Shown: one piece after another, positions 1 through 12,322 of the stretch
Numbering within the stretch: the first letter of the stretch is position 1
How the letters are laid out: every line of letters begins with the position of its first letter
Assembly (NCBI RefSeq): GCF_905220415.1
Contig: NC_059551.1
Coordinates: forward strand, 4,412,001 to 4,476,000
Direction: 5' to 3'
Source of the DNA: Colias croceus
Taxonomy: Eukaryota > Arthropoda > Insecta > Lepidoptera > Pieridae
Length of the DNA stretch: 64,000 nt
Program-made: the position numbers and the translations under genes
The notes under the pieces: model-generated
What the model was told of the DNA's origin: nothing
Seen by the model: only the letters and a program-made list of their open reading frames with translations
Databases searched by the model: none

Positions 1-645
1 TTCCATAGAGAGGTTTATTTAAGAGATTGTTTTCAAACTTTTCCATATTCACATAGATATTCGATATATCGATAAATCATTATAGACACAAAATTTCATC
101 AATTAACACTTTTATTATAGATTCTTTTACAAAATGGAAAAGAAAACAATAATTTTCATACAGTTCACTTCAGAGTGATCTCTACGAGGCGACGCCTCAG
201 GCAAAGGATAAGTGTTAGCTGTATATAGGGAGGCATCAAAACTTATTTGTGTAATAAAATAAAAACCAAACAAAAACGAATTATACCATCGATTAATCAA
301 TAAATTTAAAGACTCCTGATTTCCGATGGTTTTACGCAGTTAAACAGGGAATTTCCATCGCTATTGTGCCTACTATGTACACACGTAATTTGTGCCTATT
401 ACATGTATTGTGTTAATGCCCTACTTTGTTGATCTACGTTATATTGCTTGTAATCACAAACATGCAATCTGCGTCTTAAGAAACGACCCACGCGATCTGT
501 TTATCCGTACCTTTCTGGTTAGAATCTAGATTTATAAAGTTTACGACTAGCTTTAATAGCATAATTAGTAGTCTGTGTACAGTGGCTAACATAGATTTCT
601 TCCTTAAGAGAATAGCGTAAAAAAGATATATTATAAAGATATATA
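1..645. other. AT-rich non-coding stretch, nothing recognised
   Basis: The sequence is AT-rich with short random open frames and no recognisable protein similarity, splice-site-bounded exon or repeat end. I read it as intronic or intergenic DNA. Confidence 0.6.
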
Positions 646-926
646 GAAGCTTCATAAATATCATGTGTTTGAAAAACATAATATTATAGACAAAGGTACA
701 CTTTTTCATTAAAAAATTACCAATTAAAGACAGCTCGTGAATATTAATTATTATTATTATATTATATTTCATACATGAATGTAGGTAGCAGGTACCTACA
801 CAACACACACACACCGTCTAACATAATAATAATTAATATTCACGAGCTGTCTTTAATTGGTCATTTTTTTAATGAAAAAGTGTTCCTTTGTGTTTTTCAA
901 ACACGTCATGAAATTTATGAAGCTTC
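646..926. repeat. Inverted repeat (foldback/MITE-like), arms about 105-115 bp
   Basis: The left arm (about 646-760) and right arm (about 822-926) are reverse complements with a few indels. Both contain GAAGCTTCATAAAT, GTGTTTGAAAAACA, a CACTTTTTCATTAAAAAA block and CAATTAAAGACAGCTCGTG. The roughly 60-base centre holds an (AC)n run. No transposase is present and I could not fix a target duplication. It is best described as a non-autonomous hairpin element of unknown superfamily. Confidence 0.75.
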
Positions 927-3360
927 CAAAAAATAGCAAATAAAAATTATTCCAGCTGACAATAGGAACACCCAAGTATAACGTTGAATAAAATGTTGAT
1001 GGCTTCCCATCGTCGCGTTTAGTGTATAAAAACTCCGTGTAAATAACTGTAATTTAAGTATATTACAGCATATTTATGTAGGTATGCTTTTATTAACTGT
1101 CTATAACATCGGGAAACATTTTTACGCTACAAATTGCTAAAGAAACATGACAGTGATGAATTTAATTAACGCGCGTACATTGATTGATTTGATGTTTCGT
1201 TCCGGAATGCGTAAACAATTTAGGAAGTGTTTTCCTAAAGTTCTACTTTCGTACATTTCGACTTTAGAAACATCAAATGAGCGCAAAAAATATTCTATAA
1301 TACTTGATTCAAGTACGTTTTCATGAAAATTGTATTGAATAAATTACAAAGCCACAAAATTTGTATTTAAATTACTTATTAGAAATAAACTTTCATTATA
1401 GAGCTGTAACTTCTAACTAAACTAAGTAAATAACTATGTAATATAATTTAAGAGGCTTAATTTCACCCACTTGAATTTCTATAGACTATAAAGGAGAGGC
1501 TGAAATATTGAAATATATTTTGAGACTTGTCTCCCCCACCTGAGTATCGGCTGAATATAAATAAAATTGCCTTCTCAGCCATGTTTACCTGGGTACTACC
1601 TCTTTTATTACCCAATTTTACGGTTATTACTTCAATTTAAGGGATATTTTGTTTAAATTGTTACTTTAGGAACAGACTGTTTTGCTCGTATTTTGTATTG
1701 AACATTGTTGCTTTATTACTTTACGGTTAGTTAATTCAATACGTTTTATATTCAATAGGTACACTTCTATTGACGATAAAATTGGACTTCAATAAAATGA
1801 AAATAGCATTTTGAATTTGTTATTGAAGTTTGAACGAGTACCTACGTATATATATTTAGCTTATTTTCGGTAAAATATATTTTTAGTGGAATATTTAAGA
1901 AATGGTGAAATGTAGGTATGACTTCGCAAGGAAGACAATATCTACGTCTTTCTTTTTACACAGTAAGTATATTATGATGAGAGTTTATTACAGTTCACCA
2001 TCGATTGCAAGTAGGTAGGTATTTTTTGTCCGCGCTAATAACATAATGTACCTATTTTGTAATAAAAAAAATAACTATCCAACCAAATACAAAGGTCTTA
2101 CAAAATAAATATTTCGAGATGCGGAATTCAGTGAGAAATTTAGGTTAGGTAGTAGGTACATTAAATGGGGTTGTGGTTTGGAATTCTGGGTTATTAATAG
2201 GTACAAACAATTTGACGCCATGGACTCATGTACGTATGTATGTTTGTTTAATGAAACTTGCAATCATAGAGCTATCTGATATAGTACTATAATATATTAA
2301 ATCATGCAGCTATTAACGCTCCTAGATGAAAAACTCATCTAAATTAATATAATGGTTTAGGTTTTTGGGCATAACCGCCAGATTTACAAATACTAGATCA
2401 GTACATAGAGTTTATGATTATTGGCGAATATAACTCTATACAGACAGTTCTTTATAATATTTAGATTGACCAACATAGCAACAACCGTTCCACAGAATGA
2501 TTACATAAAATTGTGCAATTTGTGCACCATTTGAAAAACTGGCCTCGTGACTCCGATGACCAAGCGACAATAATCGTGTGCATTGTCTCGTATAGATATT
2601 CAGAGTACGTTTAACACAATGCAAAAATTCAGCACACGGAACGGGGAACACTTAAAATTTTACCGCCAAAAATGCGACGTGAATATTAAACGAAGTAGGC
2701 ACCGGAACGCAGAATCTTTTTGTTTGGAAGTGTATCAAAAACGCAGACAGATTCTAGAACTGTTGGTATTGAATTTTGATTGTATCTACTTACTGCATTT
2801 AATGCATTAATGTTCGAGGAAGGAAAAATAAGGGTTTTTTGATAGTAGTTTGCATATCGGCACATATTGGAACGATCAGTTATTAAAGGTCTCGTTTTTC
2901 CTAGATAAAACTTCAACTTCCTTATTCTGTAAGATCTAAATGCATCCAACGTAGGTAAATGTTCTAACTTAGTTTTTTTTTGGGCTTTAGCCCATTTAAA
3001 TGGTTATCTAATAAAATATAGTTTTGTTTGCTGTCCACTCGTATTGGACCTTGACAAATTAATAATTTTCTAAATACGTTTAAAACGTGAGTTCTTTGCA
3101 TTTACAAGAGCAGTGTCATTGGCAGACAGAGGTGTCACGTCTCTTTGCATTGTTAAATAAATCGTTCAACCTTTACGTAGGTAACAGTTGTTCATTGTAA
3201 TCATTAAATTTTCTAAATATAATGAGCGTTTTGTTCCCAACAATGAATATTATTCTAATACATATTATAATGGGCATGAAATTTACTTAGTCTCATCAAT
3301 CAATCATATTGAAAGCACAGTTGCTAGCGAGGCACACCCACGTGAGAAAATAACCTTTTA
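927..3360. other. Non-coding stretch, nothing recognised
   Basis: AT-rich DNA with only short overlapping open frames on both strands (for example around 2436-2950) that resemble no family I know. No exon-like GC3-rich segment and no clear repeat end was seen. Confidence 0.55.
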
Positions 3361-3362
3361 TA

Positions 3363-3607
3363 CAGTGGTGGTCACACAATTAAAGACACTAAGAGCATTT
3401 TATACTACCCAAGACACTTCTCTCAAAAATTTTTTTTTACACTAGCATTGGAACTTGTTAAATAATTTTAAAATATTCAGGTATGTGTTGTCTAATGCTA
3501 AACTAAATTTTATCTACAGAACTTGTCGGTTTGTTAGATTTTAATCGGTTCATCCTTACTACTAGCAGTTTTAACCTAGCAAAGGTCTGGCCATATAATT
3601 AAAGACA
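3363..3607 (+). repeat. Left IR/DR arm of the Tc1-like element
   Basis: The outer repeat is 3363-3389 and the inner related motif CTGGCCATATAATTAAAGACA is 3587-3607. Both share the core AATTAAAGACA preceded by a GGYCA-type block. In Tc1 relatives with this layout the paired motifs are transposase-binding sites; that role is inferred here from position and similarity. Confidence 0.75.
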
Positions 3608-3684
3608 TAAGACTCGCTTATAAGAAATATAAAAAATTATTGTTTTAATGAGATTATTTTTCCAACACAAAATGTCTGACGTAT

Positions 3685-4588
3685 TTACAAAACATTTTTA
3701 CACTTTTCAATATTTGGTTGCATGTCCTTTGGCAGTAGTGACGGTTTACATCTCTTGGGCATTGAAGCAACTAATTTTGTACAAGTTGCATCACTAATTT
3801 GGTTCCATTCTTCGAAAATGCTTTGCAAAGTTAGTCGACGTTTGTTGATCGCTTTGCCACGACTTCTTTCTTTCTTGATTCCATAAGTTTTCGATCAGAT
3901 TTAAATTCGGACTGTAGGGGGGCCAATCCAAAACAGTTACAGATTGGTTCCTTAACAAGCACTTCACTACTTTTACTGTGTGCTTAGAATCATTATCGTG
4001 TTGAAAAGTCCAAACAAAATGTAAATTTTCCTCCGCATAGGGCAGCATGGATTGCTCTAAAATATACTTGTACTGGAATTTATCCATGTTGCTTTCTGTC
4101 TTTTTGACAGGTCCAACGCCAAGTCCAGAAAAAAAGGCCCCACACTTTGATATTTCCACCCTCATGTATGACTACTTATTAGTGTATCTTAGATCCATTT
4201 TCTTATTGAGATGGCGTCCTACATATTCTTTTCTAACAAAATTAATCATATTAATCTTAGTTTCAAGCAGAAACAGCACATGTTTCCATTCTTGTTCAGT
4301 CCAGTGTTCGTATTTTGTAGCAAAGTCAAATCTTGCCTTCACATTTTGTTTTTTCAAAAGGGGTACTTTCCGAGATACTCTTCAGTGCAAGTTTTCCTCA
4401 CACAGTCTCCGTCTAATTGTCCTTGCAGACCCCCCTTCAAGCCTGCTGCACCATGAACTGTATCAGTTCCGATCCTTTAAATTGATCTTTTTTAGCCAAC
4501 AGCACCATTTTTGAATCTTTCGGTCAAGTAGTTTCACTTGGCTTTGCTTTTCTGAGTACGTTTTCGGTCGTGTGGAACATCTTGACAT
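3685..4588 (-). pseudogene. Tc1-like transposase pseudogene
   Basis: Read on the - strand from ATG at 4588, the N-terminal DNA-binding part (MSRCSTRPKTYS...) stops early after a frame break. The catalytic part follows at about 4357-3794: KARFDFATKYEHWTEQEWK, then a TAG stop near 4173, then FSGLGVGPVKK, HDNDSKHT and DWPPYSPNLNLIENLW. The C-terminus continues in another frame to a TAA at 3687-3685 (SMPKRCK). Tc1 enzymes use a DD34E triad. The second Asp (HDND) and the Glu (LIENLW) are present, but the usual SDE of the first Asp site reads LLE. It is dead by at least one stop, frame breaks and a lost catalytic residue. Confidence 0.9.
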
Positions 4589-4859
4589 GTTCTATAGCAT
4601 TGATAACCATATTCTTGGAACAGTTTAATTTACCTATAATGGAAGTTAAAAATAATTTTTTTGTGGACGAGTCGCAACTCTTGTTTTTAACCATAATAAT
4701 TGATATAAAAACTATTAAACGAAAGAATTTTAATTTTAAAGGTTAAAAATACTCAAAATTATTATGGAGTGTCAACGATTTATGAAATTACGCGGCAAAA
4801 CGAAGAAAAGCACAATGCAGTTTCTTTTTATTTTTAAAAAATTATAACGCATTTCTTGT

Positions 4860-5105
4860 TGTCTTTAATTAAGTGGCCAGCTACACGTACGTACACAAAG
4901 TTTGTGTTACATTCCCACAGGGAGCAAGTGTCGAAACTAACAAGGAATATACCTATTTTATGTCCTTCATTTTAAAGAACACATTGTCTTGTATGGTTAA
5001 ATAAAAATAATACTAGATTCAATAACTTTTTCAGATAATTGTAGTGCCTAATGTAAATCTTTTATGGTCAATTAGGGGGTGTCTTTAATTATGTGACCAC
5101 CACTG
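4860..5105 (-). repeat. Right IR/DR arm of the Tc1-like element
   Basis: The inner motif is 4860-4880 (TGTCTTTAATTAAGTGGCCAG) and the outer terminal repeat 5079-5105. It mirrors the left arm with nearly the same spacing, about 225 bp between motif starts. Confidence 0.75.
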
Positions 5106-5568
5106 TATATCAGATATTGGAGAATAGCAATCTTTTATAAAGGAAAAATGCAAAAGTCAAGGAAGGGAATTGAAATAAGAAACGTACTTACAACTTAGTA
5201 CTTATATAGTTAGGTACTCATAATTTTTGATACTTAATCTTTTTGTGGAATTTTTTCTAGCTTTTAACCACATATTAATTTTTATAGTGAAATAATATTA
5301 AATATTATTTATATTATAATTCACCTCTACATAATTATATTTCTCATATATTTTCCACCTTAGGTAAAACTCCCTCGAAATCCAAAAATAAAATAAAGAT
5401 TCTCATCTCAAGCTCATCTCATAATGTTGCTAAGACAAACAAAATTCAATTAAAAAGATTTTAATGAGAAACTGACAAAGAAAAGTACATAAAACCTCTC
5501 TTTTCAAGCCTGAAAGCTTGCGTTAATATCTTGAAGTTAATGAAATGCCTACTTTAAATTTGATCCTA

Positions 5569-5685
5569 AGTATAATAAATGAAAAAGTCTTTGTTTGTTT
5601 GATTGCTTTATCAATTTTCATATCGTAAAGGAGCGTTTATTTTTCATTCACCGAATTTCCTAAGACTGTGCGGGTGAAAAGCTAG
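5569..5685 (+). repeat. Short interspersed Helitron-like (Lep1-type) fragment
   Basis: It begins with an AT-rich AAAGTCTTTGTTTGTTTG segment and ends TGCGGGTGAAAAGCTAGT. This is the layout of a common lepidopteran non-autonomous family: an ATA/GTTT-rich start, a GC-rich end and a terminal CTAGT. Placement in the Lep1 Helitron-like group rests on memory of that layout, not on alignment. Confidence 0.55.
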
Positions 5686-6342
5686 TTTTAAATAAACATA
5701 AATCTCTGCTACAAAATTACTGTTAAAAACGCAATTAAAAGTAGATTGATAGCATTTGATATTTAAAACAAAATACCTATAGAATAACCTGTTGTAAAAT
5801 AAACAAAGTTATTAAAATATTAAACAGAAAACCGTAGGTAGCGGTAACAAGCGCCCAATTATTCGAAGCTGAAATTTGTTTTAGTTACAAAAGTTTTGTT
5901 TGTGTTAAAGTTTTCTCACAACGAACATTTATTTGCTTTAATATTCATGAAAGTATATATTTTTCTATATATTTTTTATGAATTATATTAGACTAATTCG
6001 AGGTTTTAGTACAATAATTATTGTGGTAGAGCCCTTTTTATAATGAACATTTTCAGTATTGTGTTTAAAATATTTGTTTCTTTTTTGAATGGGAAAATTG
6101 AACTAACTGTAGGTACTACATACATGACACGTGTATTTAAAATTTAAAAATAAAATATTACCTATGTACATGTTATTAATTTCCGGTTTATACCAGATTT
6201 AAAGCAAAGCAAACTCAAACTGAAACACGCATCTTCTGAATTATTTATTTATGTATATTTTATACACCAGACACAATTTATAATAAATTAAGTGCGGCTG
6301 AATTTCACAATATTATATTAGCATGTCGACTTATATTATATA

Positions 6343-6549
6343 CTAGCTTTCCGCCCGCGGCTTCGCCCGCTTCAAGCCCGCTTTGTCTAAAACCTAATAA
6401 ATTATATACTAAAACCTTCCTCTTGAATCACTCTCAATCCATTAAAAAAACTGCATCAAAATCCGTTGCGTAGTTTTCAAGATTTAAACATACCTACAAA
6501 GGGACATAGGAACAGAGAAAGCGACTTTGTTTTATATTATGTAGTGATA
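6343..6549 (-). repeat. Lep1-type interspersed repeat, copy 1 of an inverted pair
   Basis: Read on the - strand it ends in GCGGGCGAAGCCGCGGGCGG followed by AAAGCTAGT. It is strongly similar over about 190 bp to 6846-7029 in opposite orientation. Shared blocks include AAAGCGACTTTGTTTTATA and CAAAGGGA. Confidence 0.75.
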
Positions 6550-6845
6550 GGAATATTTAGTGAACTAAAACATATGAATAATGTTTTGAACCAACTTAAG
6601 GAAACGACAAATAATAAGACACTTTTCTCAGTGTAAAATGGTATAAACTTGTAATTATAAATGAATTTAAATGAGGGAAAACAATAAACGGAATTGCGTT
6701 AATTAGATCGGAATGCGATAGTAATCTTAACTACTCTATCGTGTGAACCAATTAACTAACTATTTTACATAACTAATCAAATCGGAGTGGAATAAATACG
6801 TAGATAGAACTTTTCAATTTGGTTGGTTAATCGCACTACATAAGT

Positions 6846-7029
6846 AGGTAGTATAAAACAAAGTCGCTTTTTCTGTCCCTATATCCCTTTGTATGCTTAA
6901 ATCTTTAATACTACACATTGGATTTTGATGCGGTTTTTTTAATAGATAGAATGGTTCTCAAGGAAGGTTTTTGTATATAATTTATAAGGTTTTAGATAAA
7001 GCGGGCGAAGCCGCGGGCGGAAAGCTAGT
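6846..7029 (+). repeat. Lep1-type interspersed repeat, copy 2 of an inverted pair
   Basis: Mirror of 6343-6549, ending GCCGCGGGCGGAAAGCTAGT at 7029. The pair is separated by about 300 bp of unrelated AT-rich DNA, so the whole 6343-7029 block could fold back on itself. Confidence 0.75.
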
Positions 7030-7150
7030 ACGTATATTTAATGCTACTATTACGCGGAATCCTTCCTAATATGTATTAAAACATCCTATCCTAATATGTA
7101 TTAAAACATTATCTATACCATGGACCCAATAAATATCTCTATACTTAGGT

Positions 7151-7353
7151 ATTAATATTATAAAGCTGAAGAGTTTGTTTGTTTGTTTGAACGCGCTAAT
7201 ATCAGGAACTACCTGATTTGAAAAATTCTTTAGGTGTTAGATAGTCTATTTATAGAGGAAGGCTATAGGCATGCTATAGGCTATATTATAATATCATCAC
7301 GTTGAGTCCAACAGGAGCAGTGGACTGCGGGTAAAACCACGGGTCACAGCTAA
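7151..7353 (+). repeat. Lep1-type interspersed repeat (GTTTGTTTGTTTGAACGCGC subfamily)
   Basis: It starts with TTAATATTATAAAGCTGAAG, then GTTTGTTTGTTTGAACGCGC, and ends CCACGGGTCACAGCTAAT. The same subfamily recurs on the other strand at 8190-8300 and 22091-22203, and in the same sense at 45569-45777. Confidence 0.7.
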
Positions 7354-8189
7354 TAGTATGCATAATACCTATAATGCAACTATTACATGTAATTCTTCTA
7401 TTCCTATCCTAATAATAAAACATAAAATAAAATTTAAATTTTCTGTGAGTCTGTGATTAATTACATACCTAGTTTTATAAGGCTGCATTGGGTGTTTGTT
7501 TCCGATAGGCGATAATATATCTAGAATTCATATAATTAAAAAATAGTATGTACCTGCTTATAACAGATTATCTACCAAATCCGCAGGTAAAGAGACAAAG
7601 ATGAGATAATTTATAAACATTCATAGAAACTTTATTTTCATGATTGATAAAAATTACAATTATCATAATCAAAATCTCGACTATTTGTTAAATTAATCTC
7701 ATAAATAAATTTAATAAGATTAAATATGTAAATACCACAGATAATAATATAATGTTAAATAGCTATTACGATACTAGCTTTTATTACGTTGTTTTTATTA
7801 AAAAGGAATATTGAAATAAACGCCATCTAGTGGTATGGTGTTACATTTGTACGTAGCAGCATGTTATGGCGCCTCCGTGCTATGACAGGTGCTATTTAGA
7901 GTTCTCTTTTCACAATAGATGTCGCTCTAACAAATTTTTCTTGAAGCTTTTCAATTTTCATGAAATATTTTTTGAAATAGAGTTTAATATTTAACTCGTA
8001 ACAATGAAAAATATTTAAGTTAAAAAAATTAATCGAAATATACATTTCAATAACTTTAGAATATTAGTTACTTTTGTCCGGGCTTCGATCCCATGTTAGC
8101 TAATAATTTGTGCTCTACCAGATTATAATCTATGTTACAAATTCTGCTAGTTTTTTCTCAGCCATTTATGATAACAAATATCAAGTTCC
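7354..8189. other. Non-coding stretch between repeats
   Basis: AT-rich. A short block near 7820-7915 (CGCCATCTAGTGG ... ATGGCGCCTCCGTGC) has the look of an old interspersed-repeat fragment, but I could not assign it. No gene seen. Confidence 0.45.
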
Positions 8190-8300
8190 TATGTAAAACC
8201 AGTAGGTAGTTCCAGTAGTAGCCAGTTAAGGATCAGTAGTTCCTGAGATTGGCGCGTTCAAACAAACAAACAAACTCTTTAGGTTTATTATATTAGTATA
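8190..8300 (-). repeat. Lep1-type repeat fragment
   Basis: Read on the - strand this matches the first part of the 7151-7353 repeat: TATTATA, AAAGAGTTTGTTTGTTTG, AACGCGCCAATCTCAGGAAC. The GC-rich CTAGT end is missing or diverged. It ends only about 36 bp before the candidate exon at 8337. Confidence 0.6.
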
Positions 8301-8336
8301 ATTAACAAATCGACTTATAGTATTAAACTATTACAG

Positions 8337-8415
8337 GACGGCATCAAGCTGGCGTCGTCGGGCGCGGGCAGCCCGGCGCCGCAGCCGGTGCAGTGGCGCG
8401 TGCGCAGGAAACCAG
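8337..8415 (+). CDS. Candidate internal coding exon of an unidentified host gene
   Basis: A 79-base GC-rich island in AT-rich DNA, preceded by TATTACAG (splice acceptor) and followed by GTAAAT after CCAG (splice donor). Frame 1 reads DGIKLASSGAG, SPAPQPVQWR, VRRKP plus one base, with 24 of 26 codons ending in G or C. All three frames are open, so the third-position GC bias is what selects this one. The peptide is Ser/Pro/Ala-rich then basic, and I do not recognise its family. The exon ends in phase 1, like the coding exon at 49384-49685 and the candidate at 60615-60672. Splicing partners lie outside what I can see. Confidence 0.6.
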
Positions 8416-9756
8416 GTAAATAGTGTGGAAAGGATTTGTTTATGTATGTTATGTATTGAATATGTACATTTAACATTGGTAGTGGTAGATGTATGATATG
8501 ACGAAACGCTAAGGTAAAGCTTTGTTAACCGGTGGTATTTATTTCTATGTACTTAATATGTAGCCTGTGGCCTGTAGGTAATACACGCTTTATAATATTA
8601 TGACAACTGGGAATGGACCTCACACCTCAGTTCTAAAATGCTGCTCTACTCTTGTACCCAGGACACGACAAATAATTATTTATTGAAGTAGTTAGAGCGA
8701 ATATAATTGTGTAATACACCTACCATTTTACGATAAAACACACTTGGAATGTTATAAATACTCGAGGTTGTCCTGCTTTCAAATTAAAACTTGGCCTTGA
8801 GATTTCAAAATGACTCCGCCAATGTCAACAAGCTACTTTGAGGAAGAGATATTTTTTGTGAATTTTCAATATTCTGGTAAATTGATCGCTATCTACCTAT
8901 ATATTTGATCTTTATCTTTAACTAAATATAAATGGTATACATAAAATTTATTACCAATGATACAGTACGATAATGATCGTCTGAAACCACGAATCAGCTT
9001 TCGATGGTTTCTTGATAATACAAAAAAGATAATAAAAAATACTCAAAGTGGTAACTTCAAAATCGAAATATAATTTCGTAAATATCAGATAAACATATTA
9101 TACATCAACCTAAAAAAAAATACATCAAAGTAAATAGTTCGTTTCGAGTAAATAATCAGTTTTACGATTTCCTTAAAGCTGTGATGCAATAAATAACACA
9201 CTGGTAATAAAGCGATGGTTTCTCAGAGAGCATTTCATGATTCATAAAATCCTATGCAGTGTTGTAGGTTTAGTCCGTAGGTTTAATCTGTAAATGCATT
9301 TCCTAGGCATAGGTTACGAGTTTCATGCAATAAAACACCGCTTTATTACCGTCATATTCTCTTTTGTCCGTCATAGCTCTGCTATAAATATATCTGATAA
9401 TTTAACTCAAATTATATAGGCGGTTGCAATGGAAGGGTGCAATAAAAATATAATTGCTTCTTGATTTTGTATGCAACGGCTGAATAATAATTGGTTGTGA
9501 GTGTATGGAATTACTTTTATGTTCGTATTATAAAGACGGTATATCAAATAATTTTATGGATAGTTCGAAGATATTAACTTACAAATAATACCGCCTAGAT
9601 ATAAATTTGAACAGATTATCTTGAGAGCTGCAGTAAATAGTTTATTGTGATTTTTATACGTATTTTGTAATGTATCTTTTATAGCTTTCAGATTTTGAAA
9701 TTAATTCTTCAAAATCTAGATATAAATCTAATGCATGCTGCACATAATATACTGAC
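8416..9756. other. Putative intron sequence, nothing recognised
   Basis: It begins with the splice donor of the 8337-8415 candidate exon. The rest is AT-rich with no long frame and no clear repeat boundary. Confidence 0.5.
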
Positions 9757-9945
9757 CGCCTCCTTGGTACCTAGTGGTAAACGCGCGAGCGTAGTAAATG
9801 GGTTAACCGATGGGTCCTGGGTTCGATTCCCAGTGAAACATATGTATTATGCATTTGCCCCTTACCCCTCTATGGTAGAGCAAATTCAATTCTTCTGCTT
9901 GTATAGTATGGTATGGTTTTATAATATTTTTGGTAGCTAGTTCTA
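9757..9945 (+). repeat. tRNA-derived SINE or tRNA-like pseudogene
   Basis: An A-box-like TGGTACCTAGTGG (9765-9777) and a perfect B-box GGTTCGATTCC (9820-9830) sit about 55 bases apart, as in RNA polymerase III internal promoters. The sequence does not close into a cloverleaf that I would call a tRNA gene, and it runs on into a non-tRNA body (CATATGTATTATGC...). This is the structure of a SINE head. Confidence 0.65.
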
Positions 9946-12135
9946 AGTATATGGCGCCATAATACACAGCAAAATACTTTCATTTTGAACTCTAGATAAT
10001 GGTTTAAGACACCGCTCTACCTTTATTTTACTGCCCATCATAATTCGCAAGTAGTCTATAAAGTTATCTTATAATCAATTTCATATGATTAATTTAAAAC
10101 TGCGTCGTAATACAAGCACGAATCCATTATTAAAAGTTTTAATTATGTAGCGGCGGTTGTATGAAGTTAATGAAAACACGTCTGACCCACGGATCGTCAA
10201 CTGAAATACGCCTATTACGGGAATACCTCGATTATTAATGGTTTTCATTACGTTGCCTTTTAATCCTAATAGACCGTAATGGGCCCTTATGACGGATAGC
10301 ATCGTTATTATGAGCTGAATGTTAATTTGGTTTATCATTGCTTTATTACGCTCATCTACTGTTACTGCGGTTAATTTGGTTTTACGTACATTGTTGAATT
10401 TTCGAAACTCTAAATTGGAACAACATATTAGCCATTTATAAACTCTCTTTTCCTAATTTATATTTAGAATTGTAACTTCTACCACCACAATAAATGAATT
10501 ATTTAGAGAAGCTTTGTTTATCGTATCTTACATTACTTATTTATAATTATTACTGCTCCACGAATCCTCGGCGTAATAAAGTTAAATTTCTCGTCTCATA
10601 TAAATTAGTAGTATAAAGTAGATTTCTATTTGCCACACAATGAAGACAGTATTAGAAACACCTCCTACGTGTTTACTTCTGAGGACACTCATTAAAATAT
10701 CAAATTAGGACACGATTCATAATATGTATGTATTGTATTTCGATGTTTTCGTAAACGCTCTGATTACAAATCGATACTTACTGTGTCGCTGAGTATACCC
10801 AATTTACTTATGGTTATGTTTATCAAGACCTATTTGCTAGCACTTTTTTCACTCATGATTTCTTATATAATGTTAGATCAACAATAATAATTGATTGATG
10901 GAATAATAATAAATAGAAACTTGTCTGAAAAAATATTATATTGTTAGATATAAGATAATAGGCAGAACAAAGGAAGGATAGTGGTATCATTTTCAAGGTT
11001 TGTCTTGTTTTTGTTTACCGTAGTTGCCACAACTTGACAAGCACGGTAATGGATAATTCTGTGGTTTAATCAATCAAGTTTCGCGTAAATTCGAGAAGGT
11101 GACCCTTGTTTGATTAATTGATAAAATATTTGCGTGTTAGCTAGAGATAGATAAATGATAACCGCTTGGGATTCTTGTGATTAATGTGTTTTATATAAAG
11201 TATGTACCTACATGAGAATAAAGACAATTTATTTGCGTGATTTATTTCTGAAAGTATAATTCGTTTGAAATTTAAATTAAGTATAACACGGTTTTAAAAC
11301 ACAATGTTTTACATAGAATTAAAAATAATGTATGCGATGTTCACAGTGGGAACAAAGTTGAACAAAAGTACGTCTTAAATATTAAAATTTAAAACATTGC
11401 ATTTTTCTTACATTAGAAAAATATATCAATGGTACTTAATTACGTTTTTTGTTCGAGTTAAATGAAAATTAATTTCACAATTTTTAAAATTAATAGACTT
11501 GTTACTATGGTTAGGCAGAAGTAGTGGGTATTTTTTTTTTATTCCTCGTTAAAGAAATTAAAACATTTAATGTTACGATCTATTGTGTTTCACAGTAATA
11601 TATAAATAAGTAATATATAAATAAATATAACTTATTTTATTAAATGTTTGCTCTTGTATTTCTTTCGTAAAATACTTCATACAAATATTTAAGAGGATTT
11701 ACATGGAATTGTATTATATGAAGTTTTTCATCAGCGAAAGTGCTGTCATCATCGATCATCATGATGTACTTAAAGATTATCCTTATTGTGATATCATCCA
11801 TAAATAAGAACATTCTACAAACTCGGTTAACTCAAACTCAAAGTCCCTTTATAAATATAATTTTACGATAATTATATGCATAAAGGAACTTTGTTAATGA
11901 ACGAATAAGTATTGTGCGTAAATTCTTATGGGACTAAATTCCTAAGACGTTTTAATTTAGCACGGAATCCTATTTAATTGTTCTCTTGAAATAAAGACAG
12001 CATAAATTCTCGGAAAGCACCTTAATTCATATAATTTACATTTCCTCTCCCAGTTTTGTTTTTAGCCAGGCCTCAACGTTCTTTTAGGTTTCGTTTTGTT
12101 TTTGTAAGACGTGATTATGGTTATATGAATTACTA
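9946..12135. other. Non-coding stretch, nothing recognised
   Basis: AT-rich with short chance frames only. No exon-like segment or repeat terminus stands out. Confidence 0.55.
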
Positions 12136-12322
12136 AATTTCCGCCCGCGGCTTCGCCCGCGTTTTCAAAGAAAACCCGCATAGTTCCCGTTCCCCTGGGA
12201 TTTCCGGGATAAAACCTATCCTATGTGTTAATCCAAGTAATCGGTTCAGTAGAATTTGCGTGAAAGAGTAACAAACACACACACATCCTCACACACTTTC
12301 GCATTTATATCTATTAGGAGGA
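12136..12322 (-). repeat. Lep1-type interspersed repeat (GTTTTCTTTGAAAACGCGGGCG subfamily)
   Basis: On the - strand it runs from AAATGCGAAAGTGTGTGAGG through GGATAGGTTTTATCC, then AACTATGCGGGTTTTC, and ends CGGGCGAAGCCGCGGGCGGA. A longer copy in the opposite orientation lies at 55375-55609. Confidence 0.7.

Larger units (their letters stand above)
3363..5105 (-). mobile_element. Tc1/mariner-type DNA transposon, full-length but decayed
   Basis: The element is 1743 bp and bounded by 27-bp terminal inverted repeats starting CAGTGGTGGTCACA, at 3363-3389 and 5079-5105, which differ at one position. It is flanked by TA at 3361-3362 and 5106-5107, the target duplication of the Tc1/mariner superfamily. 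A related 21-bp motif lies again about 225 bp inside each end, giving an IR/DR arrangement. The - strand carries a Tc1-type transposase with stops and frame breaks, so this copy cannot move itself. Confidence 0.9.

Noticed and set aside
476..814. 112-codon frame on the - strand
   Set aside because: It runs across the inverted-repeat arm and the (AC)n tract; low-complexity sequence without a recognisable domain.
9757..9840. Functional tRNA gene
   Set aside because: A and B boxes are present, but I could not form a convincing cloverleaf with anticodon stem and matching acceptor ends. A SINE head explains it better.
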